From positions 1 to 64,000 of the forward strand of contig JALJCO010001155.1 of the NCBI GenBank assembly GCA_023101725.1: a stretch of DNA of 64,000 nt, read 5' to 3'. The DNA comes from Atherinomorus stipes (taxonomy: Eukaryota; Chordata; Actinopteri; Atheriniformes; Atherinidae). Shown here one piece after another: positions 1 through 13,800 of the stretch. The translations under genes and the position numbers were made by a program. Position 1 is the stretch's first letter; every line of letters starts with the position of its first letter. Below the pieces are notes generated by a model. The model was not told the DNA's origin, did not search any database, and saw nothing but the letters and a program-made list of their open reading frames with translations.

Positions 1-952
1 TTTCTTTTTGTAAAGAATATTCCGGTGCATCTTATGCTAAAGGGGGTAATAAAGAAAGCAATGAACTCCCCTCTATCCATCCATCTATACCCACTTATTC
101 TTACCAACCCAAGGAGCTGCTTTCCTTTGTATTTAGCACTCTCTTTTAGCTGCTATGTAGGCTACTTCTGGCTCATTTAACTTCAGAACCTTATCACTTA
201 ATAACATTTCTAAGCAAAAAGACTATTTAACCAGACCCTGTATGGTCAGTTTGTCAAAAAATTATTTTTTTCATCTTCTTTTCCTAAGCTCTTTTCCTCT
301 GCTTCATTGGAAATGGTCACAAGGTTAGGGAAAGCTGCTGGGAGAAATCAAGGACTCAGAAAAGACACTGCAATAAGAATGCAACTACACCAACACTTAG
401 TAAAGCGAGTCTGCATCTGCACATATTTAATAGATATTCTTCAAAAAGTGTTTTAGATACTAGGTTTTAATTTGAGCTTTTAATCTTTATTAATATTGTG
501 TGTCCTTTTATGCACAGCAGTTTAGTTGGCTGGTGTTCAAAATGTGTTTTAGAAACCAACTTGATTTAGAACTTCACTAATCTTATCATGTTACATGGAG
601 ACTACATACTGAATATTGGTATGTGATCTAAAATATTTTTAACAAAGTTTATAATCAATAAAGGCATAAAAAGCACATGTCACATGTTTTATCCACACAA
701 AATACACACTGTAAAAATCTAAATTTGTTATTAACATTTCTTTCCAAGTGTGTCAATAGTTTTTAAAAAATCTGACTCAAATGTCAAGTTCCTAAATCAG
801 CTGTACAATGAAATGAAATTATTTAGTTGCGACAACTTAAGAGAATGACTTTTGCCTCCACATAATGTACAAGGGCACCATGCAGGTAAAATTGTTGTTC
901 AAGTCTTGTTGTGTAGTAGCTACTAAATAATAATGTACTCAAGGCTCCATTC
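1..952. other. Gene-free stretch, inferred vipr1 intron 7
   Basis: I see no coding exon, RNA gene or clear repeat here. Because exon 7 of the minus-strand vipr1-like gene ends at 7650 and its later exons are not found, this DNA is inferred to be part of the intron after exon 7. Confidence 0.5.
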
Positions 953-1430
953 TCAATCCTCTGCTATTCTCCTTTCATTTGCTGCCATTGCTGATTTTAG
1001 AAAACACAGTGTCCTTTTACTTACATGCTGATAACTGTCAAGTCTGTTTCCCTTTAAAGAGTAATGGTTATGTTCAGCCTTTCCTAATTGTCTCAGTGAT
1101 ATCAGCTGATGGATGGCCCTAAATTTCCTCCATTTTAATGAAAAAAAGACAGAGGTCATGCTGTTTAAATCCAGCAGCTCCAGCTGTACCCCTTCATTTA
1201 ACTTTTCCTCTCTGGCACGGCATAAAAAATCCAGCATCACAAATGTAGGTGTAAGATTGGACTAAAGCTCAACTCACAAGTCACTGTTGAGGTAGAGTCC
1301 TGTTTCTTTTTGTTGAAGCAACGGTTAAAAATCAACCCCCTCCTGTCTAAATGCCACCTAGAGACAGTGCTTGTATTGCCTCCCACCTGGATTATTGTAA
1401 CTCTGTTTTAATTGGAGGTGAGTAAAGTCA
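953..1430 (+). mobile_element. Decayed LINE reverse transcriptase C-terminal remnant
   Basis: Plus-strand reading frames give interrupted pieces resembling the segment downstream of the catalytic core in L2/CR1-type LINE proteins. Around 1255-1425 the translation reads GLKLNSQVTVEVESCFFLLK, then a run ending in WIIVTLF. This fits the family pattern of a CFFxLRxLxKIxPFLS-like motif followed by a LDYCNSLY-like motif. Stops interrupt the frames, so it is a dead fragment. The assignment rests on motif memory only. Confidence 0.55.
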
Positions 1431-2044
1431 ATAAAAAAAGACTTGTGCTGTGTAAGCTTTGAGTGGGTAAATCAAAGTTGTCATATTAAGTTGGACAAAC
1501 TAAACACAGGTTTTTTTTTTGCCGTTTTTTAACTAAACATAAGTTGTTTCAGCTCAAAGACAAGAGTAAACCTGAACCGGTGTTCTAAGTTTAAGGAATA
1601 ATAAGGGCAAAATGTGGGAAAAATAAATAAAAAAAAAAAAAAAAAAAAAATTTATAACTATTACTTTGATTAGCTTGATATTGGAATGGAATTAGAGAAT
1701 AAATGCTTACCCCAAACTCCTAATGATATTAAAAAAGAGTAAAATAAAAAAAAAAGGGTGAAACAAAAAAAAAAAAATTAGGGGGAGTGATAAAAATAAT
1801 GATTAATGGTGGAGGGTGGTGATTATTGGGGGGAAAAGATAGAAAAAAAAAGAATAAAAACCTTAAAATGGGAGGTAATGGAGGGGAATAAAAGGAAATT
1901 AATAAAAATCTAAAAAATAATTATAAGGGGATGGGGAAAATAATGGAACCCTAACTAAGGTAAGAGGGAATAAATAAATAGAAGGCCGGACTGGAGGGCC
2001 CTAAATAAGGGGGGGGTTTAAAAGGAAGAACTAAACAAAAATAA

Positions 2045-2450
2045 ACATAATAAATGGTAATTGAACCCTAATAAAATGAAAAAATTAATCCCTTGAAAAA
2101 TAAAATTAATTCAAAAGAGTAAAAAAAATAATACTAAACAAAATAACCATTACTGAATGTTATTTGAACCCTAATAAAATGAAAAAATTAATCCCTTGAA
2201 AAATAAAATTAAAAGTAAAGAGTAAAAAAAATAATAAATAATAATAAATAATTATTAAATAATATTAGGTGGATTATTATAAAAAGTAAAAATATATCTC
2301 CCTAAAACAATATATATATTCAAAAGAGTAAAAAAAATAATACAAAAATAGATAAAAATAATAGAAAATGATATGGAGACTTATAGTAAAAAGTAAAAAT
2401 ATATATCTCTAAAACAATATATATATTCAAAAGAGTAAAAAAAATAATAC
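2045..2450 (+). repeat. Short direct duplications inside the purine-rich block
   Basis: A segment containing TTGAACCCTAATAAAATG and the following AAAAAATTAATCCCTTG occurs near 2060 and again near 2163. A second unit containing AAAACAATATATATATTCAA then AAGAGTAAAAAAAATAATAC occurs near 2303 and near 2412. Spacing is about 100-110 bases in both cases. This suggests part of the block grew by segmental or tandem duplication. Confidence 0.75.
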
Positions 2451-2631
2451 AAAAATAGAAATAATTAATTTATTTGGTAAGAAAAAATATATTATAATAA
2501 ACAAATAAATAATAATTAATAATAATGAAAGTTAATTGTAATTGTAAAGTAAAAAGAAAAATTTTATCGGTAAGATAATATAAAAGAAAAGCATAAATGA
2601 AAAATTAAAAAGAATAATCAATAATAAAAGA

Positions 2632-2672
2632 TAGGGGGGGGTGTTGGATGGGGGAGGAAAGGGGGGGGAATG
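2632..2672 (+). other. Clustered G runs, potential G-quadruplex
   Basis: Three G tracts of five or more bases lie within about 40 bases, and the longest could be divided into two. That meets the usual four-tract rule for a quadruplex on the plus strand, though one loop is about 8 bases. Other G tracts occur near 3450 and 4337. Confidence 0.4.
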
Positions 2673-5600
2673 AAAACACAATTAATGAAAGGAAAGGGGG
2701 AAATGGAAAACAATAAAATAAAAATGTATTTAAGTTTAATTTATCATTATGGTAGTTTGATTAAATTAAATACAAAAAGAGAAAGATAAAAATGAAAATA
2801 TATTAAAGAAAAATATAAAGAAAATAAAAAATATAAAAAAAATAATAATAAAAAGAAGAAATGATTAATAAAAAAAATTATTAAATAAAAAATATTTAAT
2901 TAACAAATAATAATATAAAGTGAAAAAAAAGGTAAACAAATAATTATAAAAAGAAGAAAGAAGGTAGTGGGGAAAAAGTTGGTGGAGAACATTTTTCTCT
3001 CTCCTCTCCTCTCCATCCCTCCTCCCCCCTCACCTGGGGAGAGAAAAAAAGAAAAGGGGAATAAATACAACAGCGGAGGTATAAAGTGTGAGAGTAAAAT
3101 AATTAGGAATGGCACTGAATAATCTTTAGAAAATAATAACAGCAATAAAAAAAATAATTAATCTAAACAGTGATAAAGAAAGGAAAATTTAAGTGAATAG
3201 TGGTTTAGATTAGTTTAGCTAGTAATATTCTGACTTGAGCGAAACTGGCCTAAAAGACCCTCAGGAGCAAAAGTGGATCTAACAGTGGATATATAAGAAT
3301 GAAAGGGAGATTACCGAGGAGATATAATGAAAATAGTTAAAAAAAGAAAGGGAAAAAATAAAGGGTGAGTAAAACAGGAAGTGGAAGAGATAAGGGATGT
3401 ATGAGGGGTGTGCCAGGGGTAGAAAGTGAGTGAATGAAAGGAAAAGAGAAGGGGGGGGGGGAGTAAGGAAGAAAAAAGAGAAGTGAGGGAAGATGTTTGG
3501 AGTAATTTTATATTTTTAGAGTAAAATGAATATCAATTTAAATATATATAAATTAAAAAGAAATAAATATAACAATCTAAATATAAATAAAATAGGAGGA
3601 AAGAAAAGCGAAATAATGTATATAAAACATAGTAGTTATAATTCAAGCAAAAAAATGAGAAGGACAAATAGATATAATAAGTGAATTAAAAAAATAAAAT
3701 AAAAAAAAAAGATAGTGTTTTAAGGCATAAATATGAAAGGGATATTAAGCTCGCAAAGGAGATGAAGTTAGGAGCATAATAACAGAGAAAAAGGAAAGAA
3801 GCAGCTGTAAAAGTAAGAAAAGGAAGGAGAGTGTAGTTGAGAAATTATCCAAGGGAGTAGAGCTAACTGTTCATCCACAAGGGGTATAACAAAACCAATG
3901 GGAGGAGTTAAGTAGATGAATACCAAATGGGGAGGGAATTAAGCAGATGCAGTTGAAAGTGGTTATCCACCACGTATGGTGATGTCGATTGTGCAAAAGA
4001 TGCCAGAGAGGGGAATGGCTCCAATCATCAAAAAACCAAACGAAAATTAATGAATAGCTGCTGTATCTCAGAGGGGGAGAGAGGAAAGGAAAGCCCCTGA
4101 GTGAGATGAGAGCGGAGGGGAGGAGGCAAATCGGGAATGGTGAATGGACCCGGATGAGGTAAAAATAGAGTAAGAGTATATGAGGGGAGTATGGTCAGAT
4201 AAAGTGATAGGTCAGATGAGACAGTAAGAGAAAATAACCATTAAATTTGGGTGTGTGTATAGACAAGTTGGAATAAATATGGGGAAATAGCTACGGGCAA
4301 GGAGGGAGATGATGGAAAAAATCCATGTTCAGGAAGGGGGGGGGAGGGAGGAGAGATGAAGTCAAAAGAAGATTAGAAGAACAAGAGAAAATGAAAGATA
4401 AAAATAAGTAATAATAATGTTAAAAAAAAAAGAAGTAAAATAAATATAAGATTATAAATACGAATAAAAAATGATTATGGTGAGTAATATATCTTAATCA
4501 ATAAATGTGAGAAGGTGCTAATAATCTATATTTATTTACATTCGGGGAGGAGAGGGGGAGGAAGGATGAGTGGAGGAAAGGGGAGAGAGGGAGAGGAGGA
4601 AGAGGAGGAAAGAGAAAATAATAGAGATGCCAAAAATAAATATACCAAATTAAATTTATTCAATAATAAAAGAATTTAAAATAAAAATATAAATCAATAA
4701 AAAATAAATTACAAAATAAATTAAAATTAATATGAATTTAAATTTAATTTATTTAAAAGTAAAAGTTAGAAATAAATCTTTTTAAGTATGAGTAGATTGA
4801 ATAATAAAGGAGTAAGAATGAAAAAAGCTAAAAAGAAGGGAAAAAGGGAGGGAATCTAGAGAGTATAAGGATAGGGGTGGCCAAATTCCTAGAAGGAAGG
4901 GGAGAAAATAAAACCACTAAGGTTAAGAAATGAGAAAAAGGTTGTGAATATAGTAATGATATAAAAGGCATTAAGGATAAATATTTATAAAGCAAAGGAG
5001 GAATGAAAAAACATTAAAAAAGGTCGAATAATAAGGAGGAAAAGAAAAAATAGTGGATGAAGAAAAAAGATAAGATGAAAGGAAGAAAAAGAGGATGATA
5101 AAAAAAATGTATTAGAAGGATAAAAAATAAAAGTTCAAAGGGAAAAAATAAAATTAGAAAAGGGCAAAGAATAAAATGATATTAGGTAGAGAATAAAATA
5201 TAGAAAGGAAAATTCAAAGAAAGAGGACAAAATAAATAAGGAGAATAAAATGAAAGTAAGTATTGGTGATAGATAAATAGTGAAAAGAAATAAAAATAAA
5301 AATATCAAAAAATCGAAAAAGATTGTAAGGTAATGGTTAAGGACTAAGAAAGGAAAGAGGGGATAGAAGGAATTAAAAATTTAACATAGTAAGGGAGTGA
5401 GGAATACAAAGAAAGAAAGATAGTAAAAATTACAAGATAAGAAGCCATAGAAATAGAAGAGAGAGGGGAGGAGATATAATGGTTATATCTAACTAAAAAC
5501 CAAAAAGCAAACCTAAAAAGAATAAAGAGATTAAGCTCAACAAAGGTAAAAAGAGAAAGAAATAAAAGAATAAAGGATAATAATAATAAATTAAAAAAAA

Positions 5601-6149
5601 TGGTGAGGGAAATACATTATACCATAAAAAATAAAAAAATGCAAGTAATAAAATAAGTATAAAATTTTAGGTTAATAGGTTAATAAGCTAAAGCCACAGG
5701 GCCTTTTGTAAAGTGTTACCGATTTATCCATTTAATTTAAGTTCACACAACCTAGTAGAGTTACTTTTTTTTTTTTAAAAGCAGCTGGTTGTCTTACTTT
5801 TTAAAGTTCACTACACTTTTTTTTTTTTACATTGCAGTTGCACAATCAGATTAACATAACCAAGCATAGTTTTGATATCAGACGCGTGATGGGATTATCT
5901 CCTTTATATCAATTCAATAATTCAATTAATATATAATTTGAATTTAAACTGCAATGTGGAAATGCTGTTTCAAATCATCTACTAAACAAATAAAGGTAGT
6001 AGGTACTAAATGTTTCTTCTACTTCATTTTTTCTGATGTGTTGGTCATGTTAACATCTGACGGTATCCACAATTTACTGCAGTATTTTATTTGTCAAGAT
6101 GTACAGCGTGCATGGACACGTGCTGTCGCGTGCATGTAGGGACATGCGG

Positions 6150-6453
6150 ACCCACAGCACAACTTGACCTAAAGAAACATGGAGGGAGACGGAGGCAGAC
6201 CAAGATAATTAGTTCTCAACAAGATGAGCAGCCAAACCAAACCGAGGAGCTTGTAGCTAAAAGAGGGACGACCTCTGTCGCATGGATGTGGTTTGGACAT
6301 ATGTAAAAAGCAGCGTACGTGTGCACGCAGCGTATGTTGATTAAACACTGCAGTAAAGCACCTATCGCCGTAAAAACGATAGAGCTTCATATGAAACAAG
6401 AGAAATTTTCTACCGTTCAGACGATATATATCGTTATATCGCCCAGCCCTAGG
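6150..6453 (+). mobile_element. hAT (ZBED-type) transposon fragment
   Basis: One plus frame (about 6217-6306) reads KRGTTSVAWMWFGHM, which resembles the start of a BED zinc finger (TTSxxWxWFG) in ZBED/hAT transposases. It is followed by stops. The segment ends at 6421-6453 with TATATATCGTTATATCGCCC and AGCCCTA, typical of a fish hAT terminal inverted repeat read inward as TAGGGCTGGGCGATAT. The left end was not located. It is broken and non-functional. Confidence 0.5.
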
Positions 6454-7649
6454 TTCAGTTCCCCTGTTTTCTTCCTGCCATCCAAACCTAGTAAAATTAG
6501 TCATTACTCACTGTCTATAAACTGCCAAGTGTGTTCTCTGTTAGACTTCAACCACCAGGTGTATAAGTGAGGAGTAACAGTTGGTCTGTTTTAAGTTTGT
6601 TGGTGTTGAGCATACCTGTTGTGATGATCATTATGTTTTGTCGGAGAGGGTGCGTTTCTAAAGAGTTAAACAGTGTCAAAACTCACCCTGGGTGGTTTAA
6701 GTAAGCCTTTGTAATCACCCATGTAGAGATAAAGATGGTTGGAGCCCCTGCAAGCAAGCAGCAACAGAACAGGCTAAACGTTATGTCTGAGAGACACAGT
6801 CATCAACAGTGTTCAAGCCAAACATGGACAGGCTCAGAATGACAAAATAAGTGGGTAAGCTTTCAATGTGTGTACACTGTTAACCTTTTGAATGACTTTA
6901 TAGCCAAATTTGCATTTAATTTTGGGTATGCTTGGATTTTTTAACATGACTTGTACTCTGTGCCAGTACTGGCTCGTCTTGAGTCTCTCAAGACAGTCAC
7001 AAGCTTGTTTTTATTTTTTACCATTTTACTGCTGGCATACCCTTTATTTCCGACCTATTTATAATTATCTATTGACTTAATAGGAAAAAAACATCAGAGA
7101 ATGATTGCTGAATACGTACATCAAAGCAAATTGCAGGACCAAAGGGGAAAAAATTGCAATATGATAAAATAAATTAAGATGAAAGCAGTCAAGAACTCTG
7201 CCAGCTCTTTGATATGAATTTATGTATTATAATGAAAATTTGACGCAAAGAAGAAATCGTCAATCCATCTACAAAGATAAAGTTCATGTCAAACAGTTTG
7301 ATTTAGCTCATGTTTGCTATATTCACTTAAAACATGGAAGAATTCCTCATGAGCAGAGAAAAGCAGAGGAGCTGCAGCTTCCTCAGCAAGACATATTCAT
7401 GCAGAGATGGAAAAGCATTTTCCAAAAGATGCTACGTGTGAAAAGCCTCACATATGAAAGGATTTTTTACATACCCTACAGTGCATATGGAATTCACTGA
7501 AGAAAATGCGATGCAGAAATTCTGGTTGCCTGATGATTGCATTTGACAATTTCAAGCCAACACTTCAGAAAGGTGGACAGATCAGACATGCCTAAGATTG
7601 AGATCATCTGAGCTGCCTGTGGCCATCTGTGTTTGGCACAAGCACTTAC
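6454..7649. other. Gene-free stretch, vipr1 intron
   Basis: There is no exon-like sequence with splice sites and family similarity. A 92-codon open frame at 7222-7500 (+) is not recognisable and has no supporting features. Confidence 0.45.
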
Positions 7650-7803
7650 CCCAACCAATCAGGATGTACCACCAGAAGTACTTCCTCTCAGAGAAGAAGG
7701 AGACGGCTAACAAGGCGTGAAGATAGAGGCCCTCAACCAGCAGCCAGAAGTAACTCGCCATGACGCCGTACTGGAAGAAGACCACCACTGCCTTGCAGCC
7801 CAC
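7650..7803 (-). CDS. vipr1: vipr1 exon 7 (TM3 to start of TM4)
   Basis: It encodes [30 protein letters not shown] and [17 protein letters not shown]. The Cys of VGCK is the partner of the conserved extracellular disulphide. It ends in phase 1 before GTAAGT. No exon 8 is visible between 1 and 7649. Confidence 0.95.
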
Positions 7804-10800
7804 CTAAAAAACACATGCATGTGTTGCTTTAACTTGGATTATTTCCATTACAGTTAAAAGGAGGCAAATTTAGTCTCATAAACATTTCAGTATATCTGTA
7901 AAATTGATGGCTCACATGTAGGAAAACTAATTTGTTCGACTTGTTACTGATTGAATTCAGTAGAGAAGAGACGCTTAATGAATACGAGCATCAGAATCTG
8001 CTGGTCCTTTATGGTTGAGCTGCTTATAAAGACAATGTTATCCTGACATTTATATCTAAAGTACAACAATTGTATTTGAGATTTAGGTTGTTACATTCCA
8101 GTCTGGTGAAAAACTACTGCTGTTGGAATACTTTAGTAGCTCTAAGGCCAGATGAACAACTGACCATATATCCGGTTTAACTTTCGCTGATCTATCATAA
8201 ATCATGTATTTAGGGTTTTTGTTTTTTACTGGCCACTTTATCAAGTCCACCTACTGTATTCCAGATCTACTCAATTCGGTCCTACGAGAGCCGCAATCCA
8301 GCAGGTTTTCCATCTCTCCCTGCCCCAACACACCTGACTCAAATTAAATAGAACCAATAGCCTATGAAGTTCTGCACAATGACTCATTAACCCGTGATGG
8401 ATCAGGGAGACATGGAAAACCTGCTGGATGGCAGGTTGTTTGAACACAAAACACTCTAATCAGCCAATCACATGGCGGCAACTATATGCCTTTATTCATG
8501 TAAACATGATCAAGACGACCTGCTAAAGTTCAAACTGAGCATTAGAATGAGGACAAAAGGTCTGAATGTTGGTCTGAGTTTTTCATATGGGATTATGGGA
8601 TTATATGGCTACAGTAACTCAAAATAACCACATGTGGCAACCAAGTTATGTAAAATAGCATCTCTGAACACACAACACATCCAGTCTTGAAGCAGATGGG
8701 CTACAGCAGCAGACCACCGGGTACCTCTCATGTCAGCTAAGAACAGGAAACTGAGGCTACAATTTACACAACACAAAAGCATGAACCCGTTCTGCCTCGT
8801 ATCAACAGCTCAGACTGCTGGTGGGTGTGTAATGTGCAGAGGCAAACTTCTTGGCAAACTTTGGGCCCTTCAGTACTAACAGAGCATCACCACAGCCTAC
8901 CTGAGTATTGTTGCTGACCATCTCCATCCCTTTATGTATGACTACAGTGTAGCATCTTCTGACTGCCAGCAGGATAACGCACCATGTCACAAAGCTCAAA
9001 TTATCTCCAACTACTTTCTTGAATATGACGACGAGTTCACTGTACTGCAATGGTCCTTCACAGCCACCAGATCTCAATCCAACAGAGCAGCTTTGGGATG
9101 TGGTGGAACGGGAGATTCTCGTCATGGATGTGCAGCAACTGTGTGATGCTGTCAGGTCAATATGGAGCAAAATCTCTGAGGAATGTTTCCAACACCTTGT
9201 TGCATCTATGACAAAAAGATTTAAGGAATTTCTGAAAGAAAAAGGGAACCAAACCTGGTATTTGCAAGGTGGACCTGATAAAGTAGCAGATGAGTGCATT
9301 AAATACAAATACAAAAAAATACAAATACAAATACTCTCAAGTTCAGTAAAATTGTGTTAAAAAATATGAAGGAGCAGGTTAAAAGGCGACGGTTATAATC
9401 AAAGCAGCAGAAATTGGGACATTCAGTTTTGATCATTACAGCTGAGTGGGAATTTACACTCTTTTCCAGCTTTATGTCAACAGGATATAAAAATGTACAG
9501 TAACTTGGTACAGCCAGTCTTTCATTTGTATAGTTTATTTGAAAAACTAAGCAAAACTGCAGAAGTTTGTGAAAAACAAAGTACACTCTGACGTCATGCA
9601 CGAAAATAAAGGAGACAAATTAAAATCAAGTGTTTTCTTCATTAAAGTTATTCAACAGTGTATTCATTAGAAAATGAGGAAGTCAGCATTTATTATTCAA
9701 AAAATGACATGTTTCCCACATTGTCCCACTGTCTTGATATTCTGTGGGACTTCCTGTTTCACAAAGCTCCAGTTCTCTTTCCTAGACATGCTGTCATAAG
9801 AGCCAGAGGAAGTGGATGGCTTTGCTTTAATAATATTAATAACGATGGTAATAAAAAGATCTTTCTTTCCACATCTTTACTCCTGACAGACTCTGCCTGT
9901 TTGGGATGCTCTTGCCTTACCCAATCACTCCCCTAAACTGTTGGCAGTTCATTTAATTCATTTACATTTACATTCATTTAATGTAGTTGTGAGATGTTAA
10001 ATCAGTGGTCTTCTTCCCTTTTTTGTTGTATTTTACATCCATTACACCACCTTTTTAAAATAAATTGAAAACAACTGCAAATTGAATTCTGTTAAATACA
10101 GAATTTCAGCTACTTTTATTACCATCACTTCTATTTTATTTCTGTTTTTACAGATTGTCCTTACATTTTTGGGAAACAGAGTTTCTGTCTCTCTCTGCTA
10201 TTTACACCCAGATAGCACAAACTTAATGGGTCATATTAAAAAAAAATTGTTTGTTTTTTTTATCTCCCTCTCTTTTAACCTCCTCCTGTCTTGGATTTTT
10301 AGATACAGCTAACAGTAATATGTGCAATGCAGGTATATGTATCATATATGCATTGCAAGTTCAAGTTATTTATTTGTCACATGCAAATTCAAGGCGGCAG
10401 TCGGAAAATGCTTTTGAGACTCTGTAACACCCATTTAACACAGTATGTGTATGCATGTATGCGTAGGTATAAGCAGGTATATGTAGCTATAAGCAAATAT
10501 CAGACTAAACTGAAATGGGACAAGAGTAAATTAATGTACATCTCCATGTTATTTCTCAATGTTCAATAAATAAAAAAGTTTGTTTTAAAGTTCATTGTCT
10601 CTATTATTTAGATTTTCTTTCCTAACTACCACCTTGTGCAAATGTTTTCATAAGTTAAGTGGGGCCTCTCAAGCCAAGTGAACTGAAGTGATCACAAAGG
10701 CAAAACTTTCACTAAACTTTCCAAGTTTCTATTTTAAAAAAAAGAAAAAAAGAAACATTGCTTTTTTTTTCTTTGAATTTAGAAACATTTGGGAGATTTA

Positions 10801-13800
10801 GCAGCTGTGTCTGGAGCAGAACAATCTGTGTACCCCAAAGAGGAAATATCTAAACTTGGCCATTAAGAATCAGCACTTAGAGATAGTAAAAGAGCTGATT
10901 TATAGTCTTCTGATCTAATTCTCTCTGTAATAAAGCAATAAATTCAGATGGAGAGGGATCTGAGAGAACAGCAGTGACGTTGGTGGCTTGATCCGTCAAA
11001 CAAGATGAAAACAGCTGTATTGTATGAAACTGCAATATACAACCAGGAACTTATCAAATTCTATGTTAACTCAGCACTTATGATTCTGTTGTTGCCAAGA
11101 TAAAGCAATTCAGACTAGATATTGGAGCTCTGAATGTGATTTATTGAGAGAGCCGTCGGCAGTTCAGGTTTAATGTTGAGCAAACAGGAACTCTCACAAC
11201 ATCCTGCTTGACAGGTGAATGGGAAAACGTCGTGTCAGGAGTGGAAGGGCCTGGACAAACACTGCTACACCCAGGACGTTAAGTAAACTCTGAGACAATG
11301 CATTTAAAGTCAGTAAAGTCTGGCTGAGTTATTGGCTCAACTAAAGACAGAAAGAAGCTGTTGGAAAAGTAAGATAATGTCAGACCTTTAAGGGGAAAAT
11401 TCAACAAACTGCAGATTCAATATATACAGACATACGAAAAAAGAAGATATACCCTCTTTCAGTTTTAAGATTTTACCAGAAGATTATAAAATATCATCTG
11501 GTAGGCTACTGTTATTTAACAAAAACTAAACCATAATGTACAAGCAGTTTGTGAAAAACTAAATGCACTCTTACTTCTTCAAAAGAAATGAAAGAGAAGA
11601 ATGAAAAACAAATAGCACCCATCCTCTTCTAATCAAATGCATTTGGTTAAATGATCATCAGCAAGTTCAGCCACCTCTCTAAAAGCAGAGTTTGGGGCAT
11701 TTTGCCTTAATCATTTAAGAAAAAACGCAAATAATAATCTTGAAGAAGTTCACCAGTCTAGGAAAAGTTGCAAGACTATTTCCAGATAATATGGAGTCCA
11801 TGATTCTAAAGGTGATTTTTCAAAAGTAGAAATTACACATAACAGCTGCAAATCTTCCAAGGCAAGGATGTCCCAACAAGTCCAAGCAAAGGTCAGACCA
11901 TACAAGCTCAGAGAAAGTTTTAAAAAACCCCAAAGCTACATCTCAGGCCCCGCAGGCCTCAGTGAGCATGCTAGCAAAGCAATACTACACAACTTTCCAA
12001 CCTTTAACTGCTTCTTACTCATTTTGATGGCACACTGACATTCAATATGTACATTTCTGGAGCCGCTGTTGCCCTGCAGCGTCCAAAAGCTGAGAGACAA
12101 TGCATCACAACTTCACAACTTTTTTTTTTTTTTTTTTTTAGTCCAGGACATCACCTGACAATGGCATCTTGTTTTACAGCACTATGGTTCCATGCCAGCA
12201 ACTGGATGTAGACATGTTAGGAAAGAAATTAAAAAGCAGATTATTGGATAAAAGGGAGGGGAAGAAAGGGGAGATACAAAACAAATGCTGAATTAAGCTT
12301 GTTACATACTCCACGAGAAGCAAGAACTTTGTTCTTGCCCGTGATGCTGCAAGAACAAGAAAAAAAGTTCTTTTTCGTCAAGTCATTTCATTCTCCACAA
12401 GAAGCTCTGTGACTGGGCGCATGTGGGGGGAGGAGGGGTGGGAAGGTGACTGTGTTCACCCAGTGGTTAGACATTTACTCTAAACTTCGTCTGTGGCAGG
12501 ATGGAGTTGCGCACGCGGTGGTGTCCGTGTATTTAAATGCCACGTGTGTAGTTTACATTTTCATACCACCTCGATCAGCTGTTTATTAAAACTATCCATT
12601 CAACATCGCATCTGCAGAGATGTGGAGGTGACAGCTCTCTGCTTCAAGCGTCTGTGTTAAACCCCGCCCACCTCAAATGTCTGACCAATCACACAATACT
12701 TCACAGAGCTCCCCGAGAAGAAAGTTCTGCTCAGCCAAGGGGTCAAGAATAAGCCGCAAGCCGTCCTCAAACACGTCGCTTTGTTCTCGTGGCCTCGAGA
12801 ACAAGAAGAAAGTTCTCACTTCTTGCGGAGTATGTAGTAGCCTTTAGTCTTCATTGGGGGGCATCACAGTGAGAAAGCATGCCAAAGTTCAGCAGTGCTG
12901 CTTAAAGCCTTATTTATAGTCGTCTGTAAAGTGTCTACGTAGGTTACGGAGTGCCCTCTACGTCGATGGAGAGCCTGTCGGAGAGCCTCTCCGTCGTCTG
13001 CGGCTGCACGAAATATTTTTTAAGTGTCCGTCACCCCGTCAAGGGACAACGGAGACGGCAAGGGCTGTGATTGGTCACTACGTAAACACTAGCAGCGCCA
13101 TTTTTAAACCAGCTAGCCTCCGAAGACGTAGGCCCAATCCCAAACCGGCCCCTAAGCACTACCCCTACACACTACCCCTCCGTTTGCGCGTTCCCGCGGA
13201 GGCTCCGCCATATTAAGGGCCGTCCCAAACCGTGTAGGGTGGAGGGCGAGTGGACTGTTTAGCCCTCAATCGGCGAGTCTGCATCAGTGCAGACTCGCCA
13301 GAATTTTGCAGCGGGTGCAACGGCTAAATGGAGGAGGAAACAGTCGTGTTCCACACGAGTTCCGCACGTGTCATGTATGTTTGTCAATACTGACAGAAAA
13401 ACATGAATGGAGTTATTTTATGGGGTAAAAAAAAAAACGATGACAGGTGCACAGGTATCCTTCAAACCACTGGCGCTCATGGAAGGGAATGTTTGAGCAG
13501 AAAAAGAGGATTATAATCCTCCTATTGGCATAATGATAATAATAATAATAATGATGATGATGATAATGATAAATGATAATTCGTAGTAATAATGGCCACG
13601 TTTCCCAGTTAAGATTCTTCTTTGGATTAAAGAAGGCCTCAAGGAAGCTCTTCCCAACAAAGGATCGCAAAGATACGCCCGTTTCCCAGATTGCTTCTTT
13701 CACGCGTTCTTATTTCCTGAGAAACGTCTTTGCTACGCTACATCTTAAGAAGGTCCTAACAGAAGCTATCCACTTCCGGGGGTGCTGAAAAAAAAGCAAT

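Larger units (their letters stand above)
1590..5690. repeat. About 4.1 kb purine-rich, cytosine-poor low-complexity block
   Basis: The plus strand is almost entirely A, G and some T, and whole 60-base lines contain no or one C (for example 5041-5160). A-rich stretches alternate with G runs. Composition is normal on both sides. A short pyrimidine-rich island (about 2995-3043) breaks the asymmetry, and 3840-4160 is somewhat less biased. No coding frame is visible. It would lie in vipr1 intron 7, so the transcript would be C/U-rich across it. It could be a decayed purine microsatellite or satellite, or a stretch of poor assembly. Confidence 0.85.

Noticed and set aside
7222..7500. 92-codon open frame upstream of vipr1 exon 7
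   Set aside because: No family recognised and no splice-compatible context. Treated as chance.
8802..9314. 170-codon minus-strand open frame
   Set aside because: It is antisense to the Tc1 transposase remnant.
13573..13788. Coding gene inside the nested transposons
   Set aside because: The frame coincides with inverted terminal sequence of the innermost element, and no transposase motif is seen.
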